Source: Methanobacteriota archaeon (lineage in GTDB: Archaea; Halobacteriota; Methanomicrobia; Methanomicrobiales; Methanoculleaceae). From it: DNA of 13,864 nucleotides. The stretch is taken from assembly GCA_023457135.1 (NCBI GenBank), contig JAEWMO010000182.1:1-13864 (forward strand), given 5' to 3'. Positions within the stretch are counted from its first letter, which is position 1; each line of letters opens with the position of its first letter. Of the stretch, positions 1 through 5,853 are shown one piece after another. The notes beneath the pieces were generated by a model. The model was not told the DNA's origin, searched no databases, and saw only the letters and a list, made by a program, of their open reading frames with translations. Both the position numbers and the translations under genes were made by a program.

Positions 1-487
1 TCTTGATCCCCTGGCCCTTCCCCCGGCAGGTCCCGTGGGAGACGACGGTCGCTCCGGCATCCCGGGCGACCCTGGCGGTGCTGTCCGTGCACCCGTCGTC
101 GATCACCAGGACCTCATCGGCGTACCGTCGGGCTTTCAGGACGACCGAACCGATGGCGACCTCCTCGTTGAAGCAGGGGATCGCCGCAAGTGTCCTCATC
201 CGGCCCGAACGGCGTGACGGGGCGGTCCCCTCGATATTCTCACCCGGTGTCCACCAGTGCCCGGGGGCTGCCGGCGTCCGCAGGGGGTTGATCTGCTCCT
301 GGACCTCACAATGGAGAGCGGGAAGTTCCAGCGGGCTCTCCTGTCCGATACTCCGGGGTATATGTCGTTCTATCCATCTGTCTCTCTCTGCACCTATGTA
401 CTGTGGCAACGGCACAGTTGTCTCTTCGACGAACCACCCCTCCAGATGAGCGGGTGGTGTCGCCCGAACCGGATCCTTGTCGTACAT
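1..487 (-). CDS. Family 2 glycosyltransferase, N-terminal part (cut by window edge)
   Basis: The minus strand is open from an ATG at 487 to the window edge, about 162 codons. Residues about 97 onward read MRTLAAIPCFNEE, then VLVIDDGCTDST, the nucleotide-sugar-binding start of a GT-A fold family 2 glycosyltransferase (DPM/WcaA-like). Such enzymes move a sugar from a nucleotide donor to a lipid or surface glycan at the inner membrane; the substrate cannot be told. The first ~96 residues are an extension with no recognised domain. I chose 487 because GAGGGG lies 7 bases upstream and a TATA-like box at 530-541 would give a leader of about 20 bases. An internal ATG at 199 would make a protein starting at the GT domain but has no ribosome binding site. 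Codons in the extension (AGA, ATA, CGA, CAT) are less G/C-ending than in neighbouring genes, as often seen for surface-glycan genes. The C-terminus is outside the window. Confidence 0.75.
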   Translation of the reverse strand, partial: MYDKDPVRATPPAHLEGWFVEETTVPLPQYIGAERDRWIERHIPRSIGQESPLELPALHCEVQEQINPLRTPAAPGHWWTPGENIEGTAPSRRSGRMRTLAAIPCFNEEVAIGSVVLKARRYADEVLVIDDGCTDSTARVARDAGATVVSHGTCRGKGQGIK

Positions 488-529
488 CCACTTTCCCCTC
501 TTGACGTACTGAAACGGGACTGTGCCGGG

Positions 530-541
530 ATATATTAATAG
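530..541 (-). promoter_or_regulatory. TATA-like box for the glycosyltransferase gene
   Basis: Read on the minus strand the stretch is CTATTAATATAT, an archaeal TATA-like box in an A+T-rich block. A start of transcription about 25 bases downstream would fall near 509, leaving a short leader that contains the GAGGGG ribosome binding site (495-500) and the ATG at 487. Placement is inferred from spacing only. Confidence 0.45.
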
Positions 542-717
542 GTTATTATTAAACATATCAGTTTAATTTTATTGAAAATAAGCTGAATATTATTTACCTG
601 GGTACCGCTAAAATGTGGCCGGGTTAATTAAAACTTTCCGCCACGGGGATCCGGCTCGATATCCCTGATTGCCCGGCAGCGGGGCAGCGTTAGATGGATG
701 ATTCGGGGGCGGCATTG

Positions 718-783
718 TCATATCGGGTATTGGTATCCGGAACCTTTAAAGCGGGATGCTCCGGATGACCGGTAAAATATCAT
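718..783 (-). CDS. Possible 21-aa small ORF upstream of the glycosyltransferase
   Basis: The minus strand has ATG at 783 and TGA at 720-718, encoding a 21-residue peptide starting MIFYRSSG. Upstream on the same strand are AAAGGAGGTG (806-797), almost a perfect complement of the 16S rRNA 3' end, and TTTAAAAG (841-834), TATA-like. A transcript from that box would start near 811, just ahead of the Shine-Dalgarno. The gap from Shine-Dalgarno to ATG is 13 bases, longer than usual; a GTG at 799-797 opens another 17-residue frame but directly abuts the purine run. No family is recognised. It could be a leader peptide, a microprotein or chance. Confidence 0.22.
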   Translation of the reverse strand: MIFYRSSGASRFKGSGYQYPI

Positions 784-790
784 ATTTACC
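771..790. repeat. Short inverted repeat
   Basis: GGTAAA at 771-776 and TTTACC at 785-790 form 6-base arms around an 8-base A+T spacer. The repeat overlaps the start codon of the 21-codon minus-strand ORF. It could be an operator or an RNA hairpin that covers that start; it is short enough to be chance. Confidence 0.3.
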
Positions 791-907
791 CTGCCGCACC
801 TCCTTTGAAGGATTCATTCTCTACGGCAGTATCCTTTTAAATCAGGGCCTCTGAGAGCGACCGGATTCCCGATCACCCCTCTCGACTGCCTGCCTCAACC
901 GGAGGCC

Positions 908-1753
908 TTATCTAGGTTTATCCGCTGCCGCATCCGGGACCGGTGGGCGACCACCCGACGGGCAGCTCTCGGGCGTAAGGTGTGCGGAGACCTCCGCCAT
1001 GAGGGTGTGGTAACGGCGGCGATCGGCAAGGTAACGGGAGCTCTTCTCGCCGACCGGGAGCGGGGTGAAGGGGATGGTGTAGTCGATGTCCCAGAGGATC
1101 AGGCCTTCCGGAGGAGCCGCAGGGAGCCTCTGCTCCGCAGGCCCTGTAAGGAGCCGGACGATCTCCCCGGCATCCGCCTCGCCGGTCCCGGCCCGCTCGA
1201 GGGCTGTCGCCATGCACCGGACCATATTCCAGAGGAAACTCTCGCCGGCCACCTCGAAGACGACAAATGGCCCCTCCTCAACGACACGGGCGGCAAGAAT
1301 GGTCCGTTCCGGGCTCCGGTCGCTTGACCGGGAGAACGACGAGAAGTCGTGCCTCCCGACGAAGGCCTGTGCTGCCGCATGCATGGCGGCGGTGTTGCGG
1401 GGTGCCGGGGCGAAGTAGTAGCGGTAGGTCCTCGAGACGGCGCTGTAGCGGGGGTGGAACCCTTCAGGCGCCTCCGTCCATGCCGTGCACCAGACGTCGG
1501 CCGGGAGCACCTGGTTCAGTGCCTTGATTGCCCGGTCCGGCATATCCGTCCGGAATGCGCAGACCTGGTTCCTGGCATGCACCCCGCGGTCGGTCCGGCC
1601 GGCGGTGGTGAACTCCGCCTCCCGCCAGTCGTCGAAGAGGCGCAGGCGCCTGCACGCCTGGATGAACTCCCCTTCCACGGTCCGGAGCCCCGGCTGCACC
1701 TGTGAGCCGAAGAAGCGGTCCCCGAAGTATGAGAATCGGAACGCCAGCCTCAT
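908..1753 (-). CDS. truA: tRNA pseudouridine synthase A
   Basis: The 281-residue protein is a TruA-family enzyme, which isomerises uridine to pseudouridine in the anticodon stem-loop (positions 38-40 in characterised members). The family signature AGRTDRGVHA is at residues 51-60, with the catalytic Asp at 55. The N-terminal RFSYFGDRFFGSQVQPG start, HDFSSFSR and FLWNMVR further on are also typical. Length is usual for the family apart from a low-complexity C-terminal tail of about 25 residues. Its ATG (1753) overlaps the stop of the PHP gene by ATGA, and GGTG lies 5 bases upstream, so the two genes are probably co-transcribed and translationally coupled. The product is soluble and cytoplasmic. 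Confidence 0.96.
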   Translation of the reverse strand: MRLAFRFSYFGDRFFGSQVQPGLRTVEGEFIQACRRLRLFDDWREAEFTTAGRTDRGVHARNQVCAFRTDMPDRAIKALNQVLPADVWCTAWTEAPEGFHPRYSAVSRTYRYYFAPAPRNTAAMHAAAQAFVGRHDFSSFSRSSDRSPERTILAARVVEEGPFVVFEVAGESFLWNMVRCMATALERAGTGEADAGEIVRLLTGPAEQRLPAAPPEGLILWDIDYTIPFTPLPVGEKSSRYLADRRRYHTLMAEVSAHLTPESCPSGGRPPVPDAAADKPR

Positions 1754-2415
1754 CGGTGCACCGTTCGGTGTATCCTGCGAAGCGCACCTTTGATGGACTG
1801 GCGTGTGTAGGTATGTAGCGGGGTCATCTTCCCACCCGCCATCGTCTTGCCTTCCCGGATCGCGGCGAGGATCGAGGCAAGATCGGGTTCCGCTGCAATG
1901 TAGGTTACCCCGAACCCGACGTAACGGGCGTTGTGGGCGTCGCTTCCGGCAACCCCGGGTTTCCCGAACTTCCGCGCGATGACTGCGGCCTTTCGGTTCG
2001 CCGAGCCGATGATGTAGCGGCTGTTGAAGACCTCCACCGCATCCACCGCCCCGATCCCGGCCGCGAGCCGTCTCCCGACGCCGTGGCGCCAGCGGTGGTA
2101 GGGATGAGGCAGGACCAGGAGAGCACCGCGGGCACGGGCGAGAGCGACGGTCTCAAAGAAGTCGAGCCCTGCCGGCAGGGGCTCCGTGACGCCGAGGGCG
2201 AGGAGGTGGCCCTGTTTCGTCGATATCTCGGTGCCCGGGATCACGGTCACGGGGGTGTCGCACTGCAGGGCATAGAGGGCGCCGTCCACCGTGTCGTGAT
2301 CGGTGATCGCGACGGCGTCAAGACCGACCGCCTCCGCCCGCCGGAGGATTTCCTCTACACCGCTCTCCCCGTCTCTGGAGAATCCGGTGTGGACATGCAG
2401 ATCGCACCGCAGCAT
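1750..2415 (-). CDS. PHP-domain metal-dependent phosphoesterase
   Basis: The 221-residue protein carries the full set of PHP metal-binding motifs: DLHVHTGFSRD (His7, His9), ITDHDT (His40), PGTEIS (Glu63), LPHPYH (His104) and GSDAHN (Asp159, His161). PHP proteins of this size hydrolyse phosphoesters in a trinuclear metal site; relatives include histidinol phosphatase and RNase/AMP phosphatases (TrpH/YciV type). The true substrate cannot be read from the sequence. It is the first gene of a two-gene unit with truA, which is suggestive of, but does not prove, a role in nucleotide or RNA metabolism. No Shine-Dalgarno precedes the ATG at 2415, whereas an A+T box at about 2440-2451 sits 25-35 bases upstream, so the transcript may be leaderless. 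Confidence 0.9.
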   Translation of the reverse strand: MLRCDLHVHTGFSRDGESGVEEILRRAEAVGLDAVAITDHDTVDGALYALQCDTPVTVIPGTEISTKQGHLLALGVTEPLPAGLDFFETVALARARGALLVLPHPYHRWRHGVGRRLAAGIGAVDAVEVFNSRYIIGSANRKAAVIARKFGKPGVAGSDAHNARYVGFGVTYIAAEPDLASILAAIREGKTMAGGKMTPLHTYTRQSIKGALRRIHRTVHR

Positions 2416-2458
2416 GAGATCAGATTATGTACCGCGGCGAGAATAATAATTGAGACGT
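2416..2458. promoter_or_regulatory. Compact divergent promoter region
   Basis: Only 43 bases separate the PHP gene (-) from the dihydropteroate-synthase-like gene (+). The minus strand shows AATTATTATTC (about 2440-2450) and the plus strand AGATTATGTA (2421-2430). Each would place transcription initiation at or a few bases before the facing start codon. Neither start has a clear Shine-Dalgarno, so both transcripts are probably leaderless or nearly so and the two promoters overlap. Confidence 0.4.
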
Positions 2459-3883
2459 ATGCGCATCCTGCTCCCGACCGGATCGGCAACGGTCAAGACT
2501 GTGAAGGCGGCGGCCGAGAGGTTCAGCGGCCGCCATGAGATCGACGTGGCGGTCACCGGCGAACTCGCGTCGTTCCTTGCCCCCGGCGAACTCCGGCGGC
2601 TGCTTGCCGCGGGCGGCTACGATATGGCGATCGTATCGGGGATGTGCACCGCGTCCTTTGCCGGCGTCGAGCGCGAGACCGGCGTCCCGGTCTACCGGGG
2701 CCCGCGGCATGCTGCCGACCTTCCGCTGGTCCTCGCGGTGCTCGACCGCGTCACCCTCTCAAGGACCGTCCCTGCCGACGATTTCCTCGCCGAGACCCGC
2801 CGGGAGGAGGCCTGCCGACAGATTGCGCTCCGGGAGGCGGAGGCGGACGCCGACTTCATCATCCGGGGGGTGAAGATCGGCGGGAGAGCGCGGATGAAGG
2901 TGCTCGCGGAGATCATGGACGCGCATAAACGCGAGGATCTGCTCGCAGATGTCCGGCGGTTCTTTGCCGCCGGGGCCGATATCGTGGACCTGGGGTTCGG
3001 GTTCGACGCGACCCCCGAAGACGTCCAACGGTCTTTTGCTGCCCTCGCGGAGGTGGAAGGCCCTCTCGCGGTCGATACCCAGGACCCCCGCCTGATTGCG
3101 GCGGCCCTCCCCCGCGCCGACCTGGTGCTCTCCCTGCACGAGGAGAACATCCCTCTTGTCGGGAAGGCGGTCGCGGATGCCGGGGCGGCTGCGGTCGTGG
3201 TGCCGGGCGAGCGGACGCTTGAGGAGAACCTTGAGGCCGCACGGGACGCCGGGATCGCCTGCCTGATCGCCGACCCTCTCCTCCAGCCAGCGGGCTCAGG
3301 GCTCGTCGCTTCGCTCTCAGGGTTTTCGGGGGCCCCGCACCCGATCTTCTTCGGGGCGGGAAACATCGTGGAGCTGCTGGACGCCGACTCTCCCGGCATG
3401 AACGCCCTGCTCGCGGGGATGGCATACGAGGTCGGGGCCGCGGTCATCTTCACGAGCGAGCACAGTGACAAGACCCGGGGGTCGATCGGGGAGATGCGGC
3501 GGGCGACGGAGATGATGGCCCTCATGACCGGCAGGCCCTATCCCAAAGACCTGGGGCTCGATCTCCTGGTCCTGAAAGAGAAACGGCGGCGGCGCGAACC
3601 GGCGCTCGCGTATGACGGGATCGTGGACGCGGACCCCGCACCCGGGGATATCGTCTACGACCCTCTGGGCTGCATCCGCATCGGCATCGAGGGCGAGTAT
3701 ATCGTTGCGGTCCACAAGGATCATGCCGTGCGGGGCAGGCACTGGGAAGACGTCTTTTACACGCTGCTTCGAGACGGACGCCTCTCCCGGCTCGACCACG
3801 CCGCCTACCTCGGAAAAGAACTCTTCAAGGCGGAGCTCGCCCTCGGGCTGGGCCGGAGCTTCGAGCAGGACGGGCCGTTCTGA
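2459..3883 (+). CDS. Dihydropteroate synthase-like protein (methanopterin-related)
   Basis: The 474-residue protein matches the archaeal dihydropteroate synthase-related family (the MJ0107 type). Residues 1-130 are an N-terminal alpha/beta domain beginning MRILLPTGSA. Residues about 140-345 form a TIM-barrel pterin-binding-like domain with ADIVDLGFGFDATPEDV in place of the canonical DIGGESTRPG motif. Residues 370-470 include YDPLGCIRIGIEGEYIVAVHKD, as in the DUF4346-type C-terminal domain. The family occurs in organisms making tetrahydromethanopterin and is thought to take part in that pathway by analogy with condensation of a pterin and an aminobenzoate-like partner; the exact reaction is an inference. 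I chose ATG 2459 over an in-frame TTG at 2450 because promoter spacing and the MRILL start fit. The gene is divergent from the PHP gene. Confidence 0.88.
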   Translation: MRILLPTGSATVKTVKAAAERFSGRHEIDVAVTGELASFLAPGELRRLLAAGGYDMAIVSGMCTASFAGVERETGVPVYRGPRHAADLPLVLAVLDRVTLSRTVPADDFLAETRREEACRQIALREAEADADFIIRGVKIGGRARMKVLAEIMDAHKREDLLADVRRFFAAGADIVDLGFGFDATPEDVQRSFAALAEVEGPLAVDTQDPRLIAAALPRADLVLSLHEENIPLVGKAVADAGAAAVVVPGERTLEENLEAARDAGIACLIADPLLQPAGSGLVASLSGFSGAPHPIFFGAGNIVELLDADSPGMNALLAGMAYEVGAAVIFTSEHSDKTRGSIGEMRRATEMMALMTGRPYPKDLGLDLLVLKEKRRRREPALAYDGIVDADPAPGDIVYDPLGCIRIGIEGEYIVAVHKDHAVRGRHWEDVFYTLLRDGRLSRLDHAAYLGKELFKAELALGLGRSFEQDGPF

Positions 3884-3941
3884 GCGGTCCGATAGTACTC
3901 ACTTCTCGTGGCGATAGCGGGGCTTCACCGGCATGTAGTTG

Positions 3942-3987
3942 CTTTAAATTATAATAATAATTATATACTCTATCGTTTATTTTATCG
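3942..3987 (+). promoter_or_regulatory. A+T-rich promoter region of the cupredoxin-fasciclin gene
   Basis: An otherwise GC-rich gap has a 46-base A+T block containing TTTAAATTATAATAA and TTATATAC, both acceptable archaeal TATA boxes. Because the start codon is at 4129, a transcript from here would have a leader of about 130-160 bases, unusually long for this window. The only ORF through it (3908-4114) lacks coding character. Confidence 0.45.
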
Positions 3988-4128
3988 TCCGTGGCAGAGG
4001 GGGGTTATGCCGGTTCCTCCAGCGGACGCCGCCGGTATTCCGTGCGCCGGGGACCGGACTCAGATTGGCGTTTTGCCTTCGGAACCGGCTGCTCTTCCTG
4101 TCAGGGTTCATTAGCGTGGTGAAACTGC

Positions 4129-5382
4129 ATGAGATGGAATCCAGTCACGATTGGGCTCGTAGCAGCCCTGGTCATCGGTCTCGTTGCCGTACCGGCTCTT
4201 GCGGCGACCGTTGATGTTGAGATACGCGGCGGGTTGTACTACCCCGCCTCGCTCACGGTCGAGAGCAATACAACGGTAACCTGGACAAACTACGATCCGG
4301 TAAGCCATACCGTCACGAGCACGAGCGGGGTCTTTGACTCCGGGCCGATAGAAGAGAACGGGACATTCGATTATACGTTCACCGATACGGGGACCTACCC
4401 CTACGGCTGCACGCTCAACGCCTCGACGCAGCGGACGCCCATGCAGGGCGTCGTCATCGTCGTCCCTGAAGGGATGATTGTCGAGCCGGGCGATAACGTC
4501 ACTCCTGGAGAGGAGCCGGCGAACGTCACGCTCGCGGACGCGATCAACGAGAGCGAGCTCCTGACCACCTTTGCGGGTGCCCTGAAGAGCACCGAGGTCA
4601 CGCGACTGGTGCTTACCGACGGCGGGCCGTATACCGTCTTTGCACCGGGTGACGACGCTTTCGAGGTTCTCGGCAACGAAACCCTTGCAACGGCCTTCAA
4701 CGACACGGAGATGCTGGACACTCTGCTCATGCATCACGTCGTGGACGGAGCCCTCACCGCGGAAGACCTGATGGCGGAGGCAAATGCTACCGGGAACGGC
4801 ACGACGCTTGAGACACTCACGGGAGATGCGCTCAACGTCAGCATGGTCGACGGCAGCCTCATGATAGGGAACGCCACGATCCTGGTCGCCGATCTGGCCG
4901 CGGATAACGGCATCGTCCACATCATCGATATGGTCCTCGTGCCGGAGGGTCTCATCCTGCCGGAGAACGAAACCCCGGGAGAGAACGAGACTCCGGCGGA
5001 GAACGTGACGCCGGCCGTCAATGTCTCCGACCAGCCGCTCGTGAACGACTCGGTGATCGTTGACCGTGCCGTGATCAACACGACAGGCTGGGCGGACATT
5101 CACGCAGACCTGAACGGGACGCCCGGCCCCATCATCGGCTACAGCCCGCTTAGCGAGGGCGTGAACGAGAACGTGACCGTAACGATCGAGGTCATGAACG
5201 CCACCCCGGTACTCTACGCCATGCTCCACGTCGACGAAGGCGAGCAGGGTGTTCACGAGTTCCCGGGCCCCGACGTGCCGATCCTGGTGAACGGGACCCC
5301 CGTCCAGATGGCCTTCAACATCACCGAAGGGCTGCCGGCAGAGAATGTAACTCCGGCAGAGAACGTCACTCCGGGCAGCTGA
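4129..5382 (+). CDS. Secreted cupredoxin-like, fasciclin (FAS1) and C-terminal domain protein
   Basis: The 417-residue protein is exported: residues 5-26 are a hydrophobic signal segment ending ALA-A. Residues 27-113 resemble a plastocyanin-type domain (TWTNYDPVSHTV, then YPYGC). Residues 130-273 are a FAS1 adhesion domain with YTVFAPGDDAF, LLMHHVVDG and NGIVHIIDMVLVP. Residues 298-400 are a beta-rich domain with FPGPDVPI, like the DUF7282-type modules of archaeal surface proteins. Acidic Asn/Thr/Pro linkers join them. I count about 25 N-x-S/T sequons, so heavy N-glycosylation is likely. The putative copper site keeps His60, Cys94 and Met105, but the Cys-x-x-His position is Asn97. There is no C-terminal membrane anchor or PGF-CTERM signal, so the protein is secreted or held by its N-terminus. 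GGTGA (4118-4122) lies 6 bases before the ATG. Confidence 0.9.
   Translation: MRWNPVTIGLVAALVIGLVAVPALAATVDVEIRGGLYYPASLTVESNTTVTWTNYDPVSHTVTSTSGVFDSGPIEENGTFDYTFTDTGTYPYGCTLNASTQRTPMQGVVIVVPEGMIVEPGDNVTPGEEPANVTLADAINESELLTTFAGALKSTEVTRLVLTDGGPYTVFAPGDDAFEVLGNETLATAFNDTEMLDTLLMHHVVDGALTAEDLMAEANATGNGTTLETLTGDALNVSMVDGSLMIGNATILVADLAADNGIVHIIDMVLVPEGLILPENETPGENETPAENVTPAVNVSDQPLVNDSVIVDRAVINTTGWADIHADLNGTPGPIIGYSPLSEGVNENVTVTIEVMNATPVLYAMLHVDEGEQGVHEFPGPDVPILVNGTPVQMAFNITEGLPAENVTPAENVTPGS
4963..5016 (+). repeat. ENxTP linker repeat
   Basis: This codes for three tandem pentad-like units (ENETP, ENETP, ENVTP, separated by G or A) linking the FAS1 domain to the C-terminal domain. The DNA units are degenerate copies of GAGAACGNNACNCCGG. 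Each unit carries a sequon followed by Pro, which usually lowers glycosylation efficiency. Confidence 0.7.
5338..5379 (+). repeat. ENVTP repeat at the C-terminus of the fasciclin protein
   Basis: Two further units, PAENVTP then AENVTP, end the protein. They match the linker at 4963-5016, so the protein ends in what looks like an inter-domain linker with nothing after it. This may reflect loss of a C-terminal module or anchor. Confidence 0.65.
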
Positions 5383-5390
5383 GTCATCTC

Positions 5391-5412
5391 CCGGGGCTGT
5401 CCCCCCATTTTT
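5391..5412 (+). terminator. Terminator-like hairpin after the fasciclin gene
   Basis: GGGG-CTGT-CCCC, followed after two C and an A by five T, starts 9 bases after the stop codon. Stem plus T run is consistent with transcription ending between this gene and the JAMM-ribL operon. Confidence 0.5.
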
Positions 5413-5451
5413 CGCCGGCACCGTCAGGCCGGATGCCGAACGCGAGGACTT

Positions 5452-5853
5452 ATGTCTCCCTCTCCCCTACCATTCAGTAGAATGGCTGTATGCGGGATCA
5501 GCAGGGATCTGCTTTCAATACTCTTTGAACTCGCAAGAGAACACCACCCGGACGAGTTCGTAGCGGTGCTGCGCGAGAGGGACGGCATCATCCGGGACCT
5601 CGATCTGGTGCCCGGCACCATCGTCAGGGAGGATAGCGCCTCGTTCTTCATCGATATGCTCCCGCTGGACATCCACCAGGCCGGCAGCGCCCACAGCCAC
5701 CCGAACGGCGTCCTCTCGCCGTCATCGGCGGACCTCGGGTTCTTTCCCACGGTGGGCCGGTATCATATCATCGTCGGATACCCCTACGGCCCGCGGGACT
5801 GGCAGTGCTACCGGGCGGACGGCACCCCCGTGCACCTCGAGGTGGTCGAATGA
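5452..5853 (+). CDS. JAMM/MPN (Mov34, M67-type) metalloprotease
   Basis: The protein (133 residues from 5452) is a stand-alone JAB1/MPN domain. The zinc site is complete: upstream Glu35 in PDEF, then His81-Ser-His83, seven residues, Ser91-x-x-Asp94, exactly the E...HxH-x7-SxxD JAMM pattern. Such enzymes cleave isopeptide bonds, for example removal of SAMP/ubiquitin-like proteins in archaea, or cut cysteine-biosynthesis carrier conjugates; its substrate is unknown here. GAGG (5444-5447) favours ATG 5452, but an in-frame ATG at 5482 (MAVCGISRDLL) fits the usual family start better and would drop a Ser/Pro-rich decapeptide. Its stop overlaps the ribL ATG, so the two are co-translated. No ubiquitin-like partner gene is in the window. 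The protein is cytoplasmic, with no signal peptide. Confidence 0.88.
   Translation: MSPSPLPFSRMAVCGISRDLLSILFELAREHHPDEFVAVLRERDGIIRDLDLVPGTIVREDSASFFIDMLPLDIHQAGSAHSHPNGVLSPSSADLGFFPTVGRYHIIVGYPYGPRDWQCYRADGTPVHLEVVE
5833..5844 (+). promoter_or_regulatory. Palindrome containing the ribL ribosome binding site
   Basis: CACCTCGAGGTG is a perfect 12-base palindrome inside the last codons of the JAMM gene. Its right half supplies GAGGTG, the Shine-Dalgarno for ribL, 5 bases before ATG 5850. In RNA it can fold as CACC-TCGA-GGTG and hide that site, which would make ribL translation depend on ribosomes finishing the upstream gene. Confidence 0.5.

Larger units (their letters stand above)
488..907. 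other. 420-base intergenic region between glycosyltransferase and truA
   Basis: No substantial gene is visible. The part at 535-605 is strikingly A+T-rich and holds the promoter of the glycosyltransferase gene. The part at 715-845 holds a minus-strand TATA-like box, a near-perfect Shine-Dalgarno sequence and a 21-codon ORF (listed separately), plus a short inverted repeat. No tRNA-like cloverleaf or T-loop consensus was found. Confidence 0.6.

Noticed and set aside
3..538. Plus-strand ORFs of 148 and 93 codons at the left edge
   Set aside because: They are antisense to the glycosyltransferase frame, which has a clear GT2 motif on the minus strand.
797..806. Plus-strand CACCTCCTTT as the 3' end of a 16S rRNA
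   Set aside because: The preceding bases are not the conserved GGAT of the 16S end and no rRNA sequence lies upstream; it is better read as a Shine-Dalgarno on the minus strand.
2692..3525. 277-codon minus-strand ORF in the dihydropteroate-synthase-like gene
   Set aside because: Ser/Ala/Arg-rich, without motif, opposite a gene recognised over its full length.
3908..4114. 68-codon plus-strand ORF before the fasciclin gene
   Set aside because: It runs through the A+T-rich promoter block, has no ribosome binding site and no coding-like codon bias.
4111..5421. 436-codon minus-strand ORF antisense to the cupredoxin-fasciclin gene
   Set aside because: It mirrors a gene with clear signal peptide and domains; its translation is rich in Arg, His, Asp and Val with no motif, typical of antisense frames in GC-rich DNA.
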